In this document: positions 1 to 7,852 of the stretch, piece by piece
Layout: each line of letters opens with the position of its first letter
Position numbering within the stretch: the first letter of the stretch is position 1
NCBI GenBank assembly: GCA_003150235.1
Contig: QAMW01000028.1
Coordinates: 1 to 20,058, forward strand
Direction of reading: 5' to 3'
Source: Bacteroidales bacterium
GTDB taxonomy: Bacteria; Bacteroidota; Bacteroidia; Bacteroidales; Muribaculaceae
Length of the DNA stretch: 20,058 bases
The notes under the pieces: generated by a model
What the model was told of the DNA's origin: nothing
The model's input: only the letters and a program-made list of their open reading frames with translations
The model's database searches: none
Made by a program: the position numbers and the translations under genes

Positions 1-3000
1 TATTCATAATAATAGTCATAGGAACTGTCACCACTATTGTTTTTTAAGAAATTCTTATCTCTTTGATCTCCTGTACTATTGCTAGGATTAGAACTCTGAT
101 AAATAATGAACGAATACTTATCTGAGTACCAATTTTGTTGCGAGGAGAATTGGAAATATCGATATGCTGTACCATTTCTTTGTTCCGTTCCCGAATAATT
201 TTGTGGCTCCTTGTTCCAATCAGGAGCACTTGGATTACCTACGTCTGTGCCATTGATGGTTGCCCATACGTGACATCTGTCCCAAATCATATCTTTCCAA
301 TATATACGGTATGTATATGTCGGAATATTTGGGTCAAGATTTGTATTGTTTATCCAGTAATGTCTCGGATTATCATTGCCGAAATCTGAAATGTTAATGG
401 TTTGGGGCTTACTCCGTCGTGACGCATTATTGCCATCAATGAGAGTGACATTAATACTTTTCACATTTTCGTTGAGTACAAAATCGTACCTGAATTTGTC
501 GGTGTCCGCATAAGTGTGGGCTTGTCCGTTTTCCGAAGTACTTCCGACATATTGACCGGTATTTGCATCCTGAATGGATATTTTCCATAAATTGTTGGCT
601 TTACCCCATTCGAGACGGAACTTGGTCAACTTTCCGGGTTTTGTTGGTGAGAACTGGGTCGCGCCACCGGCGAGGTCAAACCATCCCTCGCGGCTGGGAT
701 AGTCGAACAAGGGGATACCCGGTTGCGATTTGCTGTTTTCATCCAATGTCGGGTAACGTCTCCCGTTGTCGGTATGCCCGTCGTTAAACATTATCAGGGC
801 TTTACCCGGTGTGGCAACTCCGGTGAGCTTGAAGGTCCACCAATCGTCGCCGTCATCGTGCATTAGAATGCCGGGCCATAGTCTTGCATAGTTACTATTT
901 TTGCAGTCATCGCATTTCCCGGAAGGTATTTTTTTACGATGCTGTTCGCAGAAATCTAAAGTGTTATAATAGCGATCGGTGAAACCGGCTAAGTTAGGAT
1001 TCCACCCACTATTATTATCGAAGACGAAAAATCCCAATGTGGAAGGGTCACAATCACCGTCTGCTTTTGGATTATTGGTTGTGCCATCCCATCCTTTAAA
1101 TGCAATTTTTCCTGTGAAAGAATATTCAAGTGCCGAATAATAGTCGTTTATGCTACCATCATTGTTGAAAACTTTGTATCCTACAGTTTTCCCTACATAT
1201 TCGTCACCACGGGTTTGTGGTATCTGGAGGCATTGGTAGACATAGATATGGGGAGCTTTCCACGTGGAAGGCACACGAAGATGGATTATATAGTCGAGGA
1301 CGTTGGGCTTGACGGTGATGTTGACAGTTTGTGAGAGGGTTTTGTCGTCGGTAGATGGGGCGGTGTAGGTGAGTTGAAATTTTTGCTCAGAGGTCCATAT
1401 TCCGTTGTTGAAGCCGGTTATCTTGAGGGTGTTGGTGCGGGTTGACGTGTTATTGTATGTTACAGTTCCGTCAGTTGTGATATCTTCAACGGTGATGGGG
1501 AAATTACTCCAATCTCCTCCCGTCTGGGTGATGGTGACGGAGGGGAGGTTGGTGGTGAACTCGATGGGGATTTCTGCATCATAGTCGCCTGAGGCGATAT
1601 ATTCGGCGATGTTTATCTCGATTTCGGTCGGGCTTACGTTGAGGAACGGCGTCAGTTTGACGGGGGTCACCAGTATGCGTTTGCGCAGATTGGCTGCGAT
1701 GATGTCAAAGTAGTATTGGTTGCCTTCGAGGACAGCGCCGGAGGCGGCGATCTCGGAATTCACCTTGACCGAGATATAGTTTTTGCCGGTTTCCTCGTCA
1801 ACGCCTTTATCTACGATAAAAAGCTTCTTTCCGTCGTAGTCGCATGACTCAAACTTGATGTCGGGGGCATCGGTCTCGTAGGTGATGGTCTTTTCAAGAC
1901 CGGCTACAAGATCTTCAATTTTCGTTTTGTCGACATGGAGGAAGTATGGACCGTGAAGGGCGTAGGTGAGAGTCTGGAGGGTCCAGTCGGCTACCGATGC
2001 TGTGATGTCGATTTGGTCGCCGACGGTAGTCACTCTGCCTACGAGGTCGTAGAAGTGTCCGCGGGTGAGGGTATTTTCGGGCGAGCTTCCACTCGCCCCT
2101 ACATTATTGGGGAGCTTGACGGTGTAGGAGAGGTTGGCTCCGTTGCCGTCGAGGGTTGCGCCGAGGTGGAGGACGGTGCGGGCACCGGGGAGGAGGTTTT
2201 CGGGGAGATACATGGTGCCTTGCCAGGCGCGCTTGTTAGCGTCAGCAGCGTCTTTAAGGTCACTAAGGTCTTTAGGGTCGCTAAGGTCGTTAGGGTAAGT
2301 GACGGCGCGCAACTGCGCGCCGACCTCAAATGCGCCATCAAGCGCATTCACAGCACCGGTGAGGGGGGTGGAGGGGATTACGCCGGTGAGGGAGGCGGAA
2401 TTGAAGGTGACGGTGGAGGCTCCGAATGCCTCGCGGGAGAAGCCGCCCTCGCTGTTGTCAAACAGGATGGTGTAGCGCACCTTCGCGCAGAGGAAGGTAA
2501 GGTCGGTCAGGATTTCTTTGGTTTTGCCCGCTTCGACAGTGATGATGCCGTCGGTGTCAGCGCCGTCGACTTCGGCGGGGAGGCATGCCATGGGAAGCCC
2601 GTCGGTAGTGTTGGGGAGCTTGTCGGGGGAGAAGATGAGATTCTCCAAATAGCTTTCTTCTGTGGAGGCGCTTATATTCGTGGCGATATACTGGTCGAGG
2701 TTTGCCACGACATAGATGCGGTATTTGCCGGGCTTGAACTCTATGCGGTATTCGCTGTACTCATGGGTGAGCTGACCGGATGACTGGAGCTGACGGATGA
2801 CATTGTAGTCGCTATTGTCGGTATTGTAGGCAAGGAGCCAGAGGGTTTTGATAGAGCCTTCTTCCAGTTCGGTATCCAGATCTTTTTCTTCGGCGCGTGA
2901 TGCGGCGGATGCGGGCGAGCTTCCACTCGCCCTTACATTGGTTGCGGCATTGGCGGGGGCATTGGTGTCGGCGGCGCGGGAGCGGGCGAAGGCGTCGGCG

Positions 3001-3149
3001 GCTGCCGGGTTGGGTATGCGTATGGTGACCGAGGTGCCGGGCGCGGCTACCTCGGGTAGGTCGGTGTCGTCGACACACGCGGCTGCGGTCATCATCAGCG
3101 CCATCGCCGCGATGATATTGAGAAGATATGTCGATAAAAGCTTTTTCAT
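1..3149 (-). CDS. Tip-type fimbrillin lipoprotein with C-terminal carbohydrate-binding-like modules (3' end off window)
   Basis: The frame is open from ATG 3149-3147 to the left edge without a stop, giving at least 1049 residues; the C-terminus lies outside the window. Residues 1-25 are a lipoprotein signal (MKKLL start, lipobox TAAAC, Cys25), followed by acidic VDD as in Bacteroidetes surface-export signals. Residues about 35-400 read as a two-domain fimbrillin, with KYRIYVVANLD and RGHFYDLVGRV-type strands. Residues about 405-620 look like Ig-like beta domains. Residues about 625-830 and 945-1049 are aromatic-rich, with motifs such as RLWPG, DDWWTFKL, ALIMFNDG, YRIYWKD and TGDQRD that recall CBM26-like starch-binding modules. 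A Cys/His cluster lies at 734-749. The gene is last of four co-directional fimbrial genes, 23 bp after the previous stop, the position of accessory/tip subunits in P. gingivalis mfa and fim loci. Fimbrial lipoprotein is well supported; the binding modules are inference. Confidence 0.8.
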   Translation of the reverse strand, partial: MKKLLSTYLLNIIAAMALMMTAAACVDDTDLPEVAAPGTSVTIRIPNPAAADAFARSRAADTNAPANAATNVRASGSSPASAASRAEEKDLDTELEEGSIKTLWLLAYNTDNSDYNVIRQLQSSGQLTHEYSEYRIEFKPGKYRIYVVANLDQYIATNISASTEESYLENLIFSPDKLPNTTDGLPMACLPAEVDGADTDGIITVEAGKTKEILTDLTFLCAKVRYTILFDNSEGGFSREAFGASTVTFNSASLTGVIPSTPLTGAVNALDGAFEVGAQLRAVTYPNDLSDPKDLSDLKDAADANKRAWQGTMYLPENLLPGARTVLHLGATLDGNGANLSYTVKLPNNVGASGSSPENTLTRGHFYDLVGRVTTVGDQIDITASVADWTLQTLTYALHGPYFLHVDKTKIEDLVAGLEKTITYETDAPDIKFESCDYDGKKLFIVDKGVDEETGKNYISVKVNSEIAASGAVLEGNQYYFDIIAANLRKRILVTPVKLTPFLNVSPTEIEINIAEYIASGDYDAEIPIEFTTNLPSVTITQTGGDWSNFPITVEDITTDGTVTYNNTSTRTNTLKITGFNNGIWTSEQKFQLTYTAPSTDDKTLSQTVNITVKPNVLDYIIHLRVPSTWKAPHIYVYQCLQIPQTRGDEYVGKTVGYKVFNNDGSINDYYSALEYSFTGKIAFKGWDGTTNNPKADGDCDPSTLGFFVFDNNSGWNPNLAGFTDRYYNTLDFCEQHRKKIPSGKCDDCKNSNYARLWPGILMHDDGDDWWTFKLTGVATPGKALIMFNDGHTDNGRRYPTLDENSKSQPGIPLFDYPSREGWFDLAGGATQFSPTKPGKLTKFRLEWGKANNLWKISIQDANTGQYVGSTSENGQAHTYADTDKFRYDFVLNENVKSINVTLIDGNNASRRSKPQTINISDFGNDNPRHYWINNTNLDPNIPTYTYRIYWKDMIWDRCHVWATINGTDVGNPSAPDWNKEPQNYSGTEQRNGTAYRYFQFSSQQNWYSDKYSFIIYQSSNPSNSTGDQRDKNFLKNNSGDSSYDYYYE
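2079..2103 (+). repeat. Palindromic repeat copy inside tip fimbrillin gene
   Basis: A perfect 7-bp stem (GGGCGAG/CTCGCCC) with loop CTTCCA, then CTACA. It lies in frame in the tip gene, where the minus strand encodes about residues 349-357 (NVGASGSSP). It matches 7565-7589 over all 25 bases and 2913-2937 except for one base after the stem. Confidence 0.85.
2255..2299 (+). repeat. 9-bp tandem repeat (five units) inside tip fimbrillin gene
   Basis: Five consecutive 9-mers of the pattern TARGGTNNN. On the coding (minus) strand they give three-residue repeats such as LSD, PKD, LSD, LKD at about residues 284-299. The period is a multiple of three, so gain or loss of units keeps the frame. The same unit occurs in non-coding DNA at 10325-10351. 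Confidence 0.85.
2913..2937 (+). repeat. Palindromic repeat, second coding copy in tip fimbrillin gene
   Basis: The same GGGCGAG-CTTCCA-CTCGCCC hairpin as at 2079, followed by TTACA. It encodes about residues 71-79 of the tip protein (NVRASGSSP), in the same reading frame as the other coding copy. It sits in a low-complexity Ala/Ser/Asn linker just after the signal peptide. Confidence 0.85.
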
Positions 3150-3172
3150 CACTGAATCAATGCCTTGGTTTA

Positions 3173-4279
3173 TTACATGTCAAATACTATCTTGTGATAT
3201 CCCCACTTCTTCACCCTCACCTTCAAAGTGATTTCCGCATTAGCATCATATTGCAGCTCAAAGCTATATATATGATTGCGAATCAGATCAAGTTTGGAGT
3301 TGGGCTTCGGTTTCCCCGCCTCGTCATAGAGACATACGGGTATACGGATATTTTGCTTATCTTCTACTGCTGTCCCATCCGGAGCTTGCAGAGAGAGCTG
3401 AATGTAGTGGTCGTCATCGGAGTTGCCCGTTTCGGGGGCATAGAAAGTCACTACACCTTCAGATGTTGTAGCGGAGTTAAATGTCGTCAGAGATTCTGAT
3501 GGATTGGTCGGACACGGTGCCGTGATGTTTTCAGTATTTCGCGCATAAATTTTTAATACATCATAAGGCGCGGTATAGAAGGATTCGTTAGGTGTATTGA
3601 AAGTAGTAGTTGTTACCCTATATCCTGTAGGAAGAGAACCGGTGAGCACATTGATTTTTGCCCATGCGCGGAGCATATTTATAGTCCCGCATTGCAGCGG
3701 AGATGCTTTTGAACCATCTCCGGCGAGATAGCCGAGATATACAGTCCCACGGTAGCCCCACATAGGGATGCCGCTGTTGTCGTCGTTAACTGTCGGTACT
3801 GTAAATTGTGTTATCATGTCGGCGATATCGTCGATTGTAGTTGTGCCGGGAGTGAGTTGTTCGGTAAAGTCCACGTTTGCCACTATTGCGATGTCGACTA
3901 CAGCCTGCTTGAGATTGAGCAGATATGGATCGTCAATCTTTATGGTGGCGGTGAGGGTTGATTTGTCGTTTGACACGATCACGTCCTCAAGGTCATTGCC
4001 TGTGGCACTTTTTAGCAGTGTGCCGTCATGTTTGAATACAAACACTGTGGATTTCCCGAGAATTATATGGTTTTCCCAGGCTGATGCTGTCTCATCGCCA
4101 TTGCACAAGTCTGCGGCGCGTGACCCCTCCATGTCGGATGCAACTGTAAAGGTCAGAGACACCCCGTCATTGTCATCGACAGCCGGTGCTGGTTCAGAGG
4201 TTGACGAGCAGGCGCCGAGAATAAATGACAATAGCAGTATTGCCGTCGACCGTGATAATATGTCGTTAATATTCATCAT
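3173..4279 (-). CDS. Fimbrillin-family lipoprotein (accessory subunit)
   Basis: I choose the start at 4279 (368 aa), not the longer frame from 4336. From 4279 the product begins MMNINDILS and has a normal lipoprotein signal with lipobox LGAC (Cys24). The longer start would overlap the upstream gene and put 19 polar residues before the signal; the ATG three bases on is equally possible. The body is a fimbrillin-like beta protein, with YDVLKIYARN, VVTFYAPET and a C-terminal pattern IRNHIYSFEL then VKKWGYHKIVF. That ending is typical of Bacteroidales fimbrillin subunits whose last strands complete the fold. It lies 20 bp after the Mfa2-type anchor gene and 23 bp before the tip gene, so it is probably co-transcribed as an accessory subunit. 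The exact subfamily (Mfa3/FimC-like or other) cannot be told by eye. Confidence 0.8.
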   Translation of the reverse strand: MMNINDILSRSTAILLLSFILGACSSTSEPAPAVDDNDGVSLTFTVASDMEGSRAADLCNGDETASAWENHIILGKSTVFVFKHDGTLLKSATGNDLEDVIVSNDKSTLTATIKIDDPYLLNLKQAVVDIAIVANVDFTEQLTPGTTTIDDIADMITQFTVPTVNDDNSGIPMWGYRGTVYLGYLAGDGSKASPLQCGTINMLRAWAKINVLTGSLPTGYRVTTTTFNTPNESFYTAPYDVLKIYARNTENITAPCPTNPSESLTTFNSATTSEGVVTFYAPETGNSDDDHYIQLSLQAPDGTAVEDKQNIRIPVCLYDEAGKPKPNSKLDLIRNHIYSFELQYDANAEITLKVRVKKWGYHKIVFDM

Positions 4280-4299
4280 TTTTTCAGCCCGTATGGAAA

Positions 4300-5328
4300 T
4301 CAGAGGTTTGTATCCTGTTTCGGCACCACTCGCCATGAGTTAATGTATATAGCAGTGGTGCGATCCCATGAATTGTCCCCGGTCAGGAAAAAATTGATGG
4401 TAAATTCATCCTGACGGTCAAGATATTCTTGATCGGTCATAGGACGGCGCGAATCATCATCTTTCACCATTAGCAGGTAGTCGACAAGAGGGATGTCAAC
4501 GACTTTTTCGCCATCAGCATTACGGGTCACGATAAGTCGCGGGTCACGGTCAGCCATAAGTCGCGCGACAGTCAGATCGGAAATATGGGTCGAATAAGTA
4601 GTGATAGGAGCGCGACCTGCCTCTTCCGCTGGAGAACCTACCATCGCCGAGCGACGACGCCAGTGGCGATATTCAAAGCGGTCATTGCCGATTACTGAAT
4701 TGTCATGGTGCATAAGACCGTTAGACGCCTCGACGGTCACGGCAAAATCATTTTCATCTATCAGTGTACCGTCAAGATTATGCAGCAATACATGGAGAAT
4801 ATTTGTGTTTTTTGTGAGCGGGATTATTACGCTTTGCTCTCCGTTGCCGTCAAAACGGGTGAGATGAATGTCATTGACAGTACCATGATAGAGACGGTTG
4901 AGGTTAGATGCGGAGTATGCGCCGCGCTCGTCAGAGAGTTTGCGGAGTGAGCATTGTAGGTCGTCTTTTGTTTTAGGGTCAGCGGCGGCAAGAGAAAACT
5001 CTTCTCCCTCGTTGAGCCCGCACCATGCAATCATGTCATAGTCTCCCGGTTCAAGTGGCAGGGTCATGGTGTAGTCCGGACGGGTGAGAGCTTCGCCGTT
5101 GTCGCTCCCTTTCCATACGAGGTTGCCCTCTTTGTCAAATACAAAGAGTGAGACTGACTCTACCTGAGTGGCAAATGCATCGGTGTATAGCATATTGCGG
5201 TCGTATGTGAACTTGACCTTATAGTCAACGGTACACGGGTCAAGATCCTCATTGATTAGTCCGCATGACCAGGTAGTCAAAGCCATTGTTGCCGAAATGA
5301 TATATTTGCCTATGTTTAGCATTTTCAT
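4300..5328 (-). CDS. Mfa2/FimB-type fimbrial anchor lipoprotein
   Basis: A 342-aa lipoprotein with signal peptide and lipobox TTWSC (Cys22). The mature protein starts with the signature of the Mfa2/FimB family (PF08842): a Cys near the start, DLDPC, then VKFTYDRNMLYTDAFA and VESVSLFVFDKEGN. It ends INSWRVVPKQ. In P. gingivalis this family anchors fimbriae to the outer membrane and limits their length. The gene directly follows the major-subunit gene, as in mfa1-mfa2 and fimA-fimB, after a 111-bp gap with two hairpins. The length is normal for the family. Family assignment is strong; the anchor role is inferred by homology. Confidence 0.9.
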   Translation of the reverse strand: MKMLNIGKYIISATMALTTWSCGLINEDLDPCTVDYKVKFTYDRNMLYTDAFATQVESVSLFVFDKEGNLVWKGSDNGEALTRPDYTMTLPLEPGDYDMIAWCGLNEGEEFSLAAADPKTKDDLQCSLRKLSDERGAYSASNLNRLYHGTVNDIHLTRFDGNGEQSVIIPLTKNTNILHVLLHNLDGTLIDENDFAVTVEASNGLMHHDNSVIGNDRFEYRHWRRRSAMVGSPAEEAGRAPITTYSTHISDLTVARLMADRDPRLIVTRNADGEKVVDIPLVDYLLMVKDDDSRRPMTDQEYLDRQDEFTINFFLTGDNSWDRTTAIYINSWRVVPKQDTNL

Positions 5329-5359
5329 TGCTTAATCGGTTTATTTGTTTTTTTGTGAA

Positions 5360-5430
5360 CGGGAGGCCGGTCAAAGCCTCCCGCCCTGTGTCCACCCGTT
5401 AGGGCGTAAAGGTGAATCAATTATTGATTC
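5360..5430 (-). other. Two intercistronic hairpins between major subunit and anchor genes
   Basis: In the 111-bp gap after the major-subunit stop, the transcript would first form an AT-rich hairpin at 5430-5414 (stem GAATCAA/TTGATTC). A GC-rich hairpin follows at 5383-5360 (stem CGGGAGGC/GCCTCCCG, 8 perfect pairs). The second is followed by an A-rich tract, not a U tract, so it is not a standard intrinsic terminator. A role in protecting the upstream mRNA or reducing downstream expression is plausible, but inferred. Confidence 0.55.
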
Positions 5431-5439
5431 GGGAGGAGA

Positions 5440-7344
5440 TTAAAGTGCTACACTCTGCTTGGGTACAATGCGCCAAGAAAGAATGCGGAGTTTATAGTTA
5501 CCGTACCAAGTAGTCTTTGTTTTTTCAGGTACAATAGGCTTGTTGGGGTCAAAGATACCTGAGCCGAGTCCCTTTCCAAACGATGTGATTTCGATGTCAT
5601 AAGAGTGATTACGGACAATACCGAAGTCGCCTTCCTTAACGACTGACCAGTTAATTGTTTCCGCGGTCTTGTTTGTGTTACCGTCACGTTGCCAGCCGAG
5701 ATGACGGATAGGAATACTGAAATAAGCCATACCATTAGTGTAGGCATCCATGGTTCCGACATTTGCAAGAAGGAGATTATTCATTGCTTTGATGTCGGCA
5801 TTTTTCAATGCTTTGCGCACACCTGAGCTTACGTAATACAGTTTTGCTGTCTGCAGCTGAGCATCGGTCACATTTTCTTTGACACGCACTGAAACTGCGC
5901 TTTCTGTTTTACCGAAGGGATGATAAACTTCAAGAAGTGAAAGTATATCGCTTTCAGAACCGTCAATCGACTTGTAAGTTGCCTCGGTTGTTTCTGTGGC
6001 TGCAGCGGTTTCAACTTGTAGAATGCCATTTACACCATTGCCAAGAAGTCCTTGATAAATAGATAAATCACCTTTGTCTGCATTTGCTGCGCTAAAATAT
6101 ACTTTGTTGTCTCGGACATAAAAAGTAGTATTGGGATCATATCCTTCAAGCGAATATTTTCCTACAAGTACTACTGAAGAAAGTGCGGCAAGAGTGTTTG
6201 TTACGCCCCCAAGTGCATTTCCTCCAATTGTATTTTCACGAGCATAGATAGCTGCGCCTGAGGTAAGACCGACCTTATCACTGCCAGATGTTATCTGATT
6301 GTAAGAGAAATAATCGACATTGTAGTTAGAACCGTCTTCATTAATGTCATCTGAAACATTGGGATAATCGGATGAAAAATAATTGACTGAACGAGCCCAA
6401 AACGAGCGGTTAAGTTCAGGAGCATTCCATGTCGTCCAATGAGAAAGTTGGCTGTTAAGGTCTGATTTTGTGGCATTTTCAGCACCCATTGAGCCTACTC
6501 CGTCTCCAGACACAGTTTTTGTAAAGCTTTTAGATACGAAGTATTCTTTTTCTCGAGCATTAAGATACCAATCTTCAACGGTAAATGTTAGTTTATATTT
6601 TTGTTCTTGTAGATTTACGGCATTGTTTGTTGCTGAGGCGTAAGTTACCTTTACTTTAGCCGCATAGCGCTCTACATATATCTTTACTTCTGGAGCATCT
6701 TCTAAATCTTCTTTTTTAAGCTTTAATGCACCTGCAGGAATGGGAGTTGCGCGGACAAGATTATTGTCTTTGTCATAATATACGGAATTTGACATTCCGA
6801 AATATTTTTTACCACTCTCGGTTTTGAAAACTTCGGTTCTTTTAATATTTTTAATGTCTCCGATTGTCGGGGCTTTTAAGGAAGCGTTGTCCGTTGAACC
6901 CTCACCAGTAGCAGTCGAACCAGTTTGTATGGGATTGATATAACACATTACATATGCGGGATCCGAAGCTCCTTTTTCGAGTTCAATGGCAATAGTTCCT
7001 GAAAGAACTTTTTCCACATTATAAGGCTCGTTACTTCCTACGGTGAACTCATTAGTAGACTTAGGTCCAATTGATGTCACGAGATTTCCTGAAGCATCGT
7101 AGAAAACAAAATAGATGTTTTTCAATCCACTTTCTTCATCGTCTCCGTCATCATAATCCGCGTCTGTTCCGAGTTCTCCTGCGCGGCTAAGAGAATTGCC
7201 GCTTGCGATGGAAATGTTCAGGTACTGCACACGGGTGTCCTGTGTGGTGTCGTCTGCGGGACCTTCGAACTTGTTGTCATCCGAGCAGGCAGCAAACATG
7301 CCGAGGGCGAGTGCCGGGATGAGGAATTTGTTAATTACGTTCAT
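5440..7344 (-). CDS. Mfa1-family major fimbrial subunit
   Basis: A 634-aa lipoprotein: MNVINKFLIPALALG signal with lipobox FAAC (Cys20), followed by SDDN, a typical Bacteroidetes surface-export motif. The N-terminal domain contains IYFVFYDASGN and VERYAAKVKV. The C-terminus has the Mfa1 signature: GIVRNHSYDIEIT, then a glycine-rich loop, DPNKPIVPEK and a final strand RILSWRIVPKQ. Known Mfa1/FimA subunits are exported as lipoproteins, cut after an Arg by a trypsin-like protease, and polymerise by strand exchange. Arg54 in NSLSRAGE is a candidate cut site, but this is a guess. It is first of the four subunit genes and longer than P. gingivalis Mfa1 (about 560 aa). No canonical TAnnTTTG promoter box is seen just upstream. 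Confidence 0.9.
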   Translation of the reverse strand: MNVINKFLIPALALGMFAACSDDNKFEGPADDTTQDTRVQYLNISIASGNSLSRAGELGTDADYDDGDDEESGLKNIYFVFYDASGNLVTSIGPKSTNEFTVGSNEPYNVEKVLSGTIAIELEKGASDPAYVMCYINPIQTGSTATGEGSTDNASLKAPTIGDIKNIKRTEVFKTESGKKYFGMSNSVYYDKDNNLVRATPIPAGALKLKKEDLEDAPEVKIYVERYAAKVKVTYASATNNAVNLQEQKYKLTFTVEDWYLNAREKEYFVSKSFTKTVSGDGVGSMGAENATKSDLNSQLSHWTTWNAPELNRSFWARSVNYFSSDYPNVSDDINEDGSNYNVDYFSYNQITSGSDKVGLTSGAAIYARENTIGGNALGGVTNTLAALSSVVLVGKYSLEGYDPNTTFYVRDNKVYFSAANADKGDLSIYQGLLGNGVNGILQVETAAATETTEATYKSIDGSESDILSLLEVYHPFGKTESAVSVRVKENVTDAQLQTAKLYYVSSGVRKALKNADIKAMNNLLLANVGTMDAYTNGMAYFSIPIRHLGWQRDGNTNKTAETINWSVVKEGDFGIVRNHSYDIEITSFGKGLGSGIFDPNKPIVPEKTKTTWYGNYKLRILSWRIVPKQSVAL

Positions 7345-7431
7345 TTGTCTGGTTTTTATTGGTTTATTTGAATAAAGAAAAATTCAACTATTTATTTAGA
7401 ATCAATGTGTGGTTGCATGATATGGTGTTGT

Positions 7432-7532
7432 GCAACCCGTTTCAGGGTTGCGGAGGATGGGCGGTGTTTCGCTCCACGGGCGCACCTTCGGCGCTGCCCG
7501 CGGTTAACGACATCTTGCCCCTGCCGGGGCAA
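7432..7532 (-). repeat. Three-hairpin repeat, copy A
   Basis: 101 bp with three hairpins: GCAACCC/GGGTTGC (7432-7451), an imperfect central hairpin CCACGGG...CCCGCGG (7474-7503) and TTGCCCC/GGGGCAA (7515-7532). The motif TTAAC follows the central hairpin. Orientation is opposite to copies B, D and E. Bases 7474-7508 match copy D exactly, inverted. Confidence 0.85.
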
Positions 7533-7564
7533 ATCCCACCCCGCATCATCGCCTGCTGTTGTGC

Positions 7565-7589
7565 GGGCGAGCTTCCACTCGCCCCTACA
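7565..7589 (+). repeat. Palindromic repeat, non-coding copy
   Basis: A GGGCGAG-CTTCCA-CTCGCCC hairpin followed by CTACA, the same unit that is in frame in the tip gene at 2079 and 2913. This copy lies in the repeat-filled spacer upstream of the major subunit. Confidence 0.85.
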
Positions 7590-7606
7590 CCGGCTTGCAT
7601 CACCGC

Positions 7607-7760
7607 GCAAAATTTCCCGGAGGGCTCCATCGCGTAGCTGTAGGGGCGCCTGGAAGGGCGACCGCGATGCATCCGGGATGGAAATGGTTGCTTTGCGGGC
7701 GGTTCCCATGCTGCTCATGAGCAAAGTTTCCCGGAGGGATAATCTGCGTTTAGCCGTAGG
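7607..7760 (+). repeat. Direct repeat pair around CAAARTTTCCCGGAGGG
   Basis: Copy 1 (7607-7644) and copy 2 (7721-7760) share GCAAARTTTCCCGGAGGG, then GCGT, then CYGTAGG. Between them at 7691-7726 is an inverted repeat CTTTGC/GCAAAG. The arrangement suggests two diverged copies of one short repeat family. Confidence 0.6.
7639..7663 (-). repeat. Diverged inverted relative of the palindromic repeat
   Basis: Read on the minus strand this has CTTCCA followed by a GC-rich half-stem and CCCCTACA, as in the unit at 7565, but its stem is largely degenerate. It is inverted about 50 bp from the intact copy. Confidence 0.5.
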
Positions 7761-7782
7761 TTGAGCGGAGCGATACCTACGG
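7754..7782. repeat. Hairpin CCGTAGGT/ACCTACGG
   Basis: A perfect 8-bp stem with a 13-nt loop. It lies about 70 bp past the stop of the DUF3868 gene, so in that transcript it would be a 3' hairpin. No U tract follows on the minus strand, so a terminator role is unproven. Confidence 0.5.
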
Positions 7783-7852
7783 AAAGCGGCAGCCGGGAAG
7801 ATGTTTCTGAAAGAATCATCAAAAATTATATTTTCGAGAGGGCGCTGCATGG

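Larger units (their letters stand above)
7345..7852. repeat. Repeat-filled spacer in the fimbrial locus
   Basis: This 508-bp gap holds no credible gene. It contains one three-hairpin element (7432-7532), a 20-bp palindrome (7565), an inverted relative of it (7639), a direct repeat pair (7607, 7721) and a further hairpin (7754). Short open frames here are products of the repeats. No exact TAnnTTTG box occurs on the minus strand in this gap. Confidence 0.8.

Noticed and set aside
1935..2783. A 282-aa open frame on the plus strand
   Set aside because: It is antisense to the tip fimbrillin gene, has Gly/Val/Glu-biased sequence with no recognisable motif, and arises from the high GC of that stretch.
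4279..4336. Upstream start for the accessory fimbrillin
   Set aside because: It would overlap the anchor gene by 37 bp and place a polar stretch before the lipoprotein signal; 4279 gives a normal signal peptide.
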